From positions 62,001-126,000 of the forward strand of contig URVC01000002.1 in the NCBI GenBank assembly GCA_900551245.1: 64,000 nucleotides of DNA, written 5' to 3'. Under the pieces are notes generated by a model. The model was not told the DNA's origin and made no database searches. It worked only from the letters and a program-made list of their open reading frames with translations. A program made the translations under genes and the position numbers. This document shows, piece by piece, positions 58,479-64,000 of the stretch. Within the stretch, counting starts at the first letter, position 1. Every line of letters begins with the position of its first letter. This stretch comes from an uncultured bacterium. Its GTDB lineage: Bacteria; Verrucomicrobiota; Lentisphaeria; Victivallales; Victivallaceae.

Positions 58479-59279
58479 ATGTCAAAAGAGCAAATTTTGT
58501 TCTGCAGGAGAGCAACTTTTACACTGATAGAACTTCTTATCGTAATTGCTATTATTGCAATCTTGGCTGCATTGCTTCTGCCCGCCCTGCATTCCGCGCG
58601 GGAGAAAGCCAAGGGCATCCAGTGCGTGAACAATTTGAAGCAGCAGGGAATCGGCATGGGACAATATCTGGTGGACAGCAGCGGTTTCGTCACTGCGCCG
58701 ATTCCGGCGAAATCGACCAATTATATCCATACAGATTTCTCCTCCGTCGACTATCAGGGGAACAGCTGGGATATGATCTGGGGAAGCTATCTGTACAGCA
58801 TTCCTAATCGGAAATACTACTGGACTTTGAACGGAAAATGCAAAAACTTCATCTGTCCTTCCGACCGGACACAGCTTTCCAATTCGGGATGGAACCGGCT
58901 GAGCTACGGGATCATCGTTCCGTGGATGGCGTTCGTGAGAGGGATGGGCAACACGCAGCCGAAACGACTCTCCTCCCTTAAAAATACCTCCTCTTATTAT
59001 CTCGTTGCGGAAACTGATTATGAAAGCAATCAGCAGGCAAATGAGCATTTCAAAGAAAGTTACATGGGGTGGTTTTACGGCAGATGCTATTCCTGGCTCA
59101 TCAATTCCAATGATATCGGGCCGAATCACTCCGGAGCCGCAACATTCCTCTATGCCGACGGACATACCGCCATGAAAGTGGTATGGAACGGAGGACCGAA
59201 AAACAAGATCCTGATCCTGGCCAGTTATACCGGCAAGGGATTCGACGAGGCAATTAACAACGCAAGAGACATCGACTGA
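58479..59279 (+). CDS. Prepilin-type protein with H-X9-DG motif
   Basis: The product is 266 residues. RATFTLIELLIVIAIIAILAAL is the prepilin-like leader and helix, and NHSGAATFLYADG is an exact His-x9-Asp-Gly C-terminal motif. RBS GGAAGGAG lies before the ATG. It lies between the GH28 and GH74-like genes, parallel to the arrangement at 16254, so it is probably a surface or pseudopilin-type component of glycan use. Confidence 0.88.
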   Translation: MSKEQILFCRRATFTLIELLIVIAIIAILAALLLPALHSAREKAKGIQCVNNLKQQGIGMGQYLVDSSGFVTAPIPAKSTNYIHTDFSSVDYQGNSWDMIWGSYLYSIPNRKYYWTLNGKCKNFICPSDRTQLSNSGWNRLSYGIIVPWMAFVRGMGNTQPKRLSSLKNTSSYYLVAETDYESNQQANEHFKESYMGWFYGRCYSWLINSNDIGPNHSGAATFLYADGHTAMKVVWNGGPKNKILILASYTGKGFDEAINNARDID

Positions 59280-59301
59280 CAAATTACAGAAAGGAATTTT
59301 C

Positions 59302-61908
59302 ATGACTCGGATACAAAGAACTTCGGCAGCAGTCCTGCTCGTGTTGCACCTGATCCTTTTCGCAACTGCCGCGGAGGAGCCGCCGTTTACATACAACGGC
59401 TGGACTTCCGGAAATTTCTGGGGAGGAGGATACGTACAGAATGTCGTACTCTGTCCTTCGAAGCCAGACCGCTGTTACGCCTATATCGACATGGCGGGAG
59501 TTTACCGCAGTGACGACAAGGGGAACACCTGGCGCATGCTTCACGGCGCATTCCCGAACGGGGTAGGATATCAGATTCGCGGCCTTTCCGTCGATCCCCG
59601 GAACGCGGATCATTTCATCACAGTGGTCAGCTGCAGGCAATTTGGGAAAGGTTTTCTGCTCGCCAGCTGCGATGGAGGAAAGACGTTCCGAATTGTCGGG
59701 AGAATCCATACCGACAACGGCATGCGGCGGACAACCGGTTTCATCATCGACCGCAATCCGCAAAATCCCGATGAGATCATGGTCGGAGGAAACGACGGTG
59801 TTATGAAAAGCTCCGACAACGGAAAAACCTGGAATTCCATCTGGACTCATTCTCTGAATCCGACGGATCTTCGCTACGACAGAACCAATCCCAGCCGGAT
59901 CTGGCTCTGCTCACCTCTTCTTGCCAGATGGAAGGCTCCGTCAGCTTTGTGGAAGCAAAAGTTCGACGTTGGATTTTTCCGGACGGAAGATGGCGGGAAA
60001 ACGTGGGTGAAACTTTCATCGGAATCGCCTTCTGAACTTGTTCAGAGCTGTTCCAACCCCGGAGAACTTTATGCGCTTTTCAATTACGAGACAGTCAAAC
60101 GCAGTACCGATAACGGTAAAACGTGGACGGATTATTCCAGGGGATTGAATAAAGAGACTGTCAAGTATCACGATAAATACTGCAACAAAAACATCTACAC
60201 GGCGCTCGGCGCCGGAAAAGATTTTCTTGTTGTCGCCAGCACGCTCAAAGACTTTTATCGACTGGATCACGGCAGTGACGAGTGGAAGCGAATCGACATC
60301 CGGAAGGTGGATCCCCGGGATTATCTTGGTGCGCACATTATCGATGATCATGCGTTCAAGGCGACCGGAAGCATTACGATTGATCCATACGATCAGAATC
60401 ACTGGTATGCAACTGATTTCTACAATGTTTTACAGACTTTCGATGCGGGTGAGAACTGGATCTGCACCAGTACCGGCATGTCGCAGGTCGTAATGAAAAG
60501 TGCGTTTGTACTCCCCGGGACCCGGAATTTTCTCGTTACCTTGATGGATCACTCCTGGTATCTCTCCAAAGACGGCGGAGAGACATTTACGCCGTATCCG
60601 GGGTTCGGCTATGAACGTAATTTCTTTCAAGTCGCTCCTTCCGATCCCGGGACTATTTATGCGAGCGGACCGCGGGCATCCACGGTTTCCGTTTCGCACG
60701 ATGGCGGAAAAACATGGAAAGTTCCGCGTCAGCAGGGACTCCCGAATCGACAGAGATATTACGTGCGCGGCTCCATCGCCGTTGATCCCGCCGATGCAAA
60801 AACCGTTTATCTCGCTGTCTCAAATGAATTTGCCGATGGGGAGGGCGGCGGAGTCTATGTCAGCCGTGACGCGGGTGAAAACTGGACGCGGATGAGTGAG
60901 GGACTCCCCGATCTGACATATCATAAAGGGAAAGGTTTTTTCGAAAATACCAACGTCTGCGGATATGAATTGGCGGTATCAAAAGCCGGAACGCCTGTCT
61001 GCATGAGCATCGTCTACAATCACGTCTGCCGCTGGAATAAAGAAAAAGGCCGCTGGGAAACGGTCCGGAGCGACAAGGCGCAGCCGTGGGGGCTCGCCGA
61101 TCTTCAGGCAGATCCTTTTTTCAACCGCCTCTGGCTCGCCGCAAGAAAAACCGGCCTCCTTTTCAGCGATGATGACGGCAGAACCTGGGAAAAACTTGAG
61201 ACCTTCCCCGGAATCGCGGGACGCCTCTATTTTGATCGTGAGAAGGCCGGACGATTCACCGTTTCCGCCAATGAAGGCGTCTATTTCACTGAGGACGGCG
61301 GCAAAAACTGGTGGTTCTACGATTTTGATCGAACCGTGCCCGGGCGTTCGATCAATGCGGTCGTGGCCGTCGCGGGCGAAGATCTGCTGCTGGCCACGCA
61401 GGAAAGCGGCGTCTTCTATCACCATATCCGGCGGAACCCCGATGGTTCCCCCAAAGGGTTTATTCGGAAAAAAGTGGAAAAAGAAATTCACCGGACTTCC
61501 GCATTTTCGACTCTGTTCGGCTGGGGAACTCTTCGGGTCTCTCCCGGAGGGGCGATGTTTGAAACGACCGACGGGAAACATCGGTTTCTGTTCAGTATTC
61601 CTGGTGATGGGATTCTCCGCGTGGAATGTTCCAATGCGGAGCGTTACGTAACCATCGGCACAGCTCCGCTCAGTGTGAAAAAAGGGAAAAAATACCGGCT
61701 CGAATTTCAGGTACGGGGCGATGTGAAGCTGATCGGTTATTTCAACGATCCTGAACGGCGCAACTTTCTGAATTCACCTTTGAACGCGGAATGGCGGAAC
61801 TTTTCCCTGGAGGTTGTTCCGCGCTCCGACCGTCTTTCCGTTGCGCTGGTGAACTGGAGGCAGAAAGGATGGTTTGAGATTCGGAATTTCAAACTGTCCG
61901 AAGAATGA
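59302..61908 (+). CDS. Exported beta-propeller glycoside hydrolase, GH74/BNR-like
   Basis: The product is 868 residues. A signal peptide (AAVLLVLHLILFATAAE) is followed by two seven-bladed-propeller-like parts with eleven visible Asp-box motifs, such as SDDKGNTW, SSDNGKTW, TEDGGKTW, SKDGGETF and SHDGGKTW. GH74 xyloglucanases and sortilin-like proteins share this layout. A C-terminal beta module (GKKYRLEFQVRGDVKLIGYF) follows. The stop overlaps the next start by four bases. The catalytic Asp residues cannot be assigned by eye. Confidence 0.82.
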   Translation: MTRIQRTSAAVLLVLHLILFATAAEEPPFTYNGWTSGNFWGGGYVQNVVLCPSKPDRCYAYIDMAGVYRSDDKGNTWRMLHGAFPNGVGYQIRGLSVDPRNADHFITVVSCRQFGKGFLLASCDGGKTFRIVGRIHTDNGMRRTTGFIIDRNPQNPDEIMVGGNDGVMKSSDNGKTWNSIWTHSLNPTDLRYDRTNPSRIWLCSPLLARWKAPSALWKQKFDVGFFRTEDGGKTWVKLSSESPSELVQSCSNPGELYALFNYETVKRSTDNGKTWTDYSRGLNKETVKYHDKYCNKNIYTALGAGKDFLVVASTLKDFYRLDHGSDEWKRIDIRKVDPRDYLGAHIIDDHAFKATGSITIDPYDQNHWYATDFYNVLQTFDAGENWICTSTGMSQVVMKSAFVLPGTRNFLVTLMDHSWYLSKDGGETFTPYPGFGYERNFFQVAPSDPGTIYASGPRASTVSVSHDGGKTWKVPRQQGLPNRQRYYVRGSIAVDPADAKTVYLAVSNEFADGEGGGVYVSRDAGENWTRMSEGLPDLTYHKGKGFFENTNVCGYELAVSKAGTPVCMSIVYNHVCRWNKEKGRWETVRSDKAQPWGLADLQADPFFNRLWLAARKTGLLFSDDDGRTWEKLETFPGIAGRLYFDREKAGRFTVSANEGVYFTEDGGKNWWFYDFDRTVPGRSINAVVAVAGEDLLLATQESGVFYHHIRRNPDGSPKGFIRKKVEKEIHRTSAFSTLFGWGTLRVSPGGAMFETTDGKHRFLFSIPGDGILRVECSNAERYVTIGTAPLSVKKGKKYRLEFQVRGDVKLIGYFNDPERRNFLNSPLNAEWRNFSLEVVPRSDRLSVALVNWRQKGWFEIRNFKLSEE

Positions 61909-63698
61909 ATACTTCTTTTCTCCGCGTGGCGCTGATCGCCGCATGGGGTTTTATGCGGCGGAGCTCCCTTCGACGTGTCTCACGGCAACTGGCGGGCAGT
62001 TTCCCCGGACTTGGAATGGAGCTTCGTTTCCGTTCTGCAACCGGAATCTCTCCGGGAGGGCGGAGCCGGAGCGGAAGAAGGCAGTTCCTCTCTGTCAGTT
62101 GCGGTTACACTCCGTTCCGCAGTGTTTATTCGATGAACGCGCTTGCCGGGCAAATCGGCGTGAAGGTGATCAATCTTCCGTCCCCCCGATTCTTCCGGGA
62201 ACTCTTCCACCCGGGGAACCTTTCGCTTTTCCTTTCGGGATTCAGTGAAGGCAGCGAGGCTTCTCCTCCTTGCCGGTGCACCGGCACGACACCCACCGCC
62301 TTCCGCCGGTCGAACCCCGGCCCCGCCTTTCCCGCCGATCGGATGATCCGGGAGTTCCGGGAGATGGTGAACCGTTACGGCGGTGCGGCAAAACCGATCT
62401 GGAATACCGAACTCTACTTCACCGCGGATTGGATACGCCCCCGGTTCAGCCCGGACTTCTACCGCGCCGACGAAAATGCGGTCCGCTATCTGACCGATCT
62501 GGGCGAAGGGGTGAAGCAGGGAATCTCCATCCACCTGACGACATTCTGGGGGCCGCTCCTCTCGCCGCACATCAAAGTGGGGCCGAACAATCCAGAATGG
62601 ATTCCCGGGGAGAACGCCGTCATGTTCAACGCGCTGGCCCGCTGGTTCGAAGGAGCCGAGCCGCTGGCCAAGTTCCGCCTGGAACCGGATACGGTCTGCT
62701 ACGTCTACCGCCGCAGAGATCGTTCGCTCATTGCGGCAGTCTGGAATTACGGCCGTCTCTCCGGACTTGTGCCGGGCTGGAGGAATATTCGGCTGATGGA
62801 TCTGTACGGCAATCCATTGACGCCGGAGGAGGCGGAGATCTCATCGGATCCGCTGTTCTGCCTGCCGGAAGGAATCGGCGAATCCGAATTTCTGAATCAG
62901 TTGAGGCGAACTGAACTGGAGTGGAAACAGCCGTTCCTGCCCGCACAGGTGGTGCGCAAGGTGGGGAATCGTCGCTGGATCATGCTTCGGAATCGCTCGA
63001 AAAAAAAAGCGTCCTGTACACTCCGGTTGAACGGAGGAGAAGGCGGAGAGGAAAGCGGCATGATTGCAGGAAAGGCCTCCGTTATGCTTTCGCTTCCCGT
63101 TCGGGATGAGGCAAGGGCGACCTCTCTTTCATTTGTTGGCAGTGATCGGCGATTTCTGGTGCGGGAATATGAAAATCCGGTAATCCGTCCAGGAGAGATC
63201 ATTCGAATCGCAAGTCCGGATGGCAAACTCGGAGTGTGCGGGACTCTTCTGATCCGGGCCGGGTCTGCCGTCTGCCGTTTCCGCGTGGAGGATACGACTC
63301 GGGCCGGAGTGTCGCCGCTGCGGGCACCGTGGCAGACCGATTCTCTGGAACTCTTTCTCGATTTCGAACCGCAGAACATCCCCTTTGCGGGAGCGGAGAA
63401 CTACACGGCGGAGACCATCCGCCTCTTTCTGTTGCCGGAAGAGCACGGTACCGGGCGATTCGTGCTTGATTCCACTTCGCTCCGACGGGAGGAGTTCCGC
63501 TGGAGCGTACACCGGGATTCCACCGGATATACGGTGGAATGCGGCTTCCCGATCCGGAAGGGGGCGAAGGTTCTCGGATTTTCCGTACGTGCCAACGATG
63601 CCGAGTCTCCCCGCTCCGTCGCGGTTCGTTCCGCTCAATGGGGGAAGGGACCGCTTCACCGGAATCGTTGCTGTTTCGGAATCGTCATGCTACCGTAA
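61905..63698 (+). CDS. Chimeric GH-A-type glycosidase with CBM9-like C-terminus, probably broken
   Basis: The continuous frame is 597 residues. The first 120 have low complexity (Arg/Ser-rich) and no family; residues 124-140 are the AraC-derived CTGTTPTAFRRSNPGP from the 49-bp repeat. From about residue 145 a coherent protein begins: WNTELY (nucleophile Glu at about 166), then GWRNIRLMDLYGNPLTPEE, and a C-terminal CBM9-like domain (LRAPWQTDSLELFLDFEP, VECGFPIRKGAKVLGFSV). The Asn-Glu acid/base half of the barrel is missing. It is likely a pseudogene or a rearranged gene. It starts in ATGA overlap with the gene before it. Confidence 0.6.
   Translation: MNTSFLRVALIAAWGFMRRSSLRRVSRQLAGSFPGLGMELRFRSATGISPGGRSRSGRRQFLSVSCGYTPFRSVYSMNALAGQIGVKVINLPSPRFFRELFHPGNLSLFLSGFSEGSEASPPCRCTGTTPTAFRRSNPGPAFPADRMIREFREMVNRYGGAAKPIWNTELYFTADWIRPRFSPDFYRADENAVRYLTDLGEGVKQGISIHLTTFWGPLLSPHIKVGPNNPEWIPGENAVMFNALARWFEGAEPLAKFRLEPDTVCYVYRRRDRSLIAAVWNYGRLSGLVPGWRNIRLMDLYGNPLTPEEAEISSDPLFCLPEGIGESEFLNQLRRTELEWKQPFLPAQVVRKVGNRRWIMLRNRSKKKASCTLRLNGGEGGEESGMIAGKASVMLSLPVRDEARATSLSFVGSDRRFLVREYENPVIRPGEIIRIASPDGKLGVCGTLLIRAGSAVCRFRVEDTTRAGVSPLRAPWQTDSLELFLDFEPQNIPFAGAENYTAETIRLFLLPEEHGTGRFVLDSTSLRREEFRWSVHRDSTGYTVECGFPIRKGAKVLGFSVRANDAESPRSVAVRSAQWGKGPLHRNRCCFGIVMLP
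62277..62325 (+). repeat. 49-bp perfect direct repeat, copy 2 (in the chimeric glycosidase)
   Basis: Identical to 55744-55792 and in the same reading frame, but out of place: the surrounding protein is not AraC-like. Four further bases match before the repeat with one mismatch between. It marks the junction between degraded 5' sequence and the intact C-terminal half of the glycosidase. Confidence 0.95.
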
Positions 63699-63736
63699 TT
63701 TTCTCTCATTCCGTTTTTCGGTGAAAAATCGATCGT

Positions 63737-63756
63737 TTCGATAAAAAAGTATCGAA
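63737..63756. promoter_or_regulatory. Operator O1, 20-bp inverted repeat upstream of the promoter
   Basis: TTCGATA-AAAAAG-TATCGAA is a perfect 7-bp inverted repeat with a 6-base spacer, ending 6 bases before the -35 box. Confidence 0.6.
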
Positions 63757-63762
63757 GTGGGC

Positions 63763-63791
63763 TTGAAAAAGAAGCAGGTCGGGTGTATTTT
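63763..63791 (+). promoter_or_regulatory. Predicted promoter between two operators
   Basis: TTGAAA, a 17-base spacer, and TATTTT, close to consensus. Initiation would fall near 63798, just before operator O2. It points out of the window to the right. Confidence 0.6.
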
Positions 63792-63800
63792 ATAAAACAG

Positions 63801-63820
63801 TTCGGTAAAAAACTATCGAA
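63801..63820. promoter_or_regulatory. Operator O2, 20-bp inverted repeat at the transcription start
   Basis: TTCGGTA-AAAAAC-TATCGAA differs from O1 at only two positions and lies 64 bases from it, about six helical turns. Together they form a pair that could loop or block initiation. Confidence 0.6.
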
Positions 63821-64000
63821 CCAGTGTCGCGGCCCGGGGATTTCACCGGAGTTGCGGGAAAACTGAGGGAGTGCGGCAAATGTCGGGTTCCGGACCCGGC
63901 GGGTGCTGCCGAAATGCGACTGATGAGCTGACCGGATTCCGGGGAAAGGGGATCCAGGTCGGCTCGTGTCGTGTAAAAGGAATTTATCTGCATCTAATTT

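Larger units (their letters stand above)
63699..64000. other. Intergenic regulatory region at the right window edge
   Basis: The 300 bases contain no convincing gene. A promoter (63763-63791) and two operators (63737-63756 and 63801-63820) are the only clear features. Downstream of the second operator a short frame from an ATG at 63880 stays open to the edge but looks unlike any protein. The regulated gene is probably to the right of the window. Confidence 0.6.

Noticed and set aside
63880..64000. A short plus-strand frame open to the window edge with GGGAG upstream
   Set aside because: Its 40 residues have no export, HTH or enzyme features, and the cut at the edge leaves too little to support a gene.
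1..64000. tRNA, rRNA, CRISPR arrays and insertion sequences
   Set aside because: No cloverleaf-like or repeat-spacer pattern and no transposase or integrase was recognised; the only long direct repeat is the 49-bp pair.

Overview
The window is a stretch of a GC-rich bacterial chromosome, best explained as a member of the PVC superphylum and most likely Lentisphaerota (Victivallis-like). The reasons are two prepilin-type proteins with an FTLIE leader and a C-terminal DG motif embedded in glycosidase operons, several Ser/Thr kinases, a PPi-dependent phosphofructokinase, a long-form 6-phosphofructokinase operon with gatCA, and many secreted glycoside hydrolases. The phylum assignment is inference; no rRNA or tRNA gene was seen.

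Layout. 1-3763 (minus): trigger factor, clpP, clpX and the start of a Ser/Thr kinase-like gene. 3832-13328 (minus): gyrB, recA, a large TPR protein, an ExbB/ExbD/TonB-like energy-transduction set, a small zinc-ribbon membrane protein, a lipoprotein and a short-chain dehydrogenase. 13411-18435 (minus): a three-gene operon with an FAD oxidoreductase, a prepilin-like protein and a secreted clan GH-A glycosidase. 18499-22058 (minus): pfp-gatC-gatA with a clear terminator. 22121-29437 (mostly plus): a C-terminal processing protease lipoprotein, aspS, a periplasmic protein of unknown role, a lytic transglycosylase, a DUF3047-like protein and a coiled-coil envelope protein.

29450-36593 (plus): the second part of the S10 operon and the spc operon (rplV to secY, without rpmD), closed by an intrinsic terminator. 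36609-40538 (plus): cmk, a YbgC-type thioesterase, manA and argS. 40501-47574 (minus): a kinase with a C-terminal sensor, co-transcribed with glucose-1-phosphate cytidylyltransferase, the RfbH/E1-type 3-dehydrase, a YerE-like ThDP enzyme and a sugar-nucleotide reductase; together these look like a CDP-linked (possibly branched) 3,6-dideoxyhexose pathway. 47675-54880: an NSS-type sodium symporter, a PaaI-like thioesterase, a CopA-type P1B ATPase with two near-identical metal-binding domains, and a GH116-type glucosidase.

54902-64000 (plus): an AraC regulator, then a lower-GC glycan-utilisation segment (GntR/LacI-hybrid regulator, GH28, prepilin-like, GH74-like beta-propeller, and a chimeric GH-A/CBM9 gene). 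This segment is flanked by a 49-bp perfect direct repeat. One copy is the native 3' end of the AraC gene. The other is grafted in frame into the glycosidase that has lost the first half of its barrel. This is the most unusual structure in the window. The right end holds a promoter bracketed by two near-identical 20-bp operators whose target gene lies outside.
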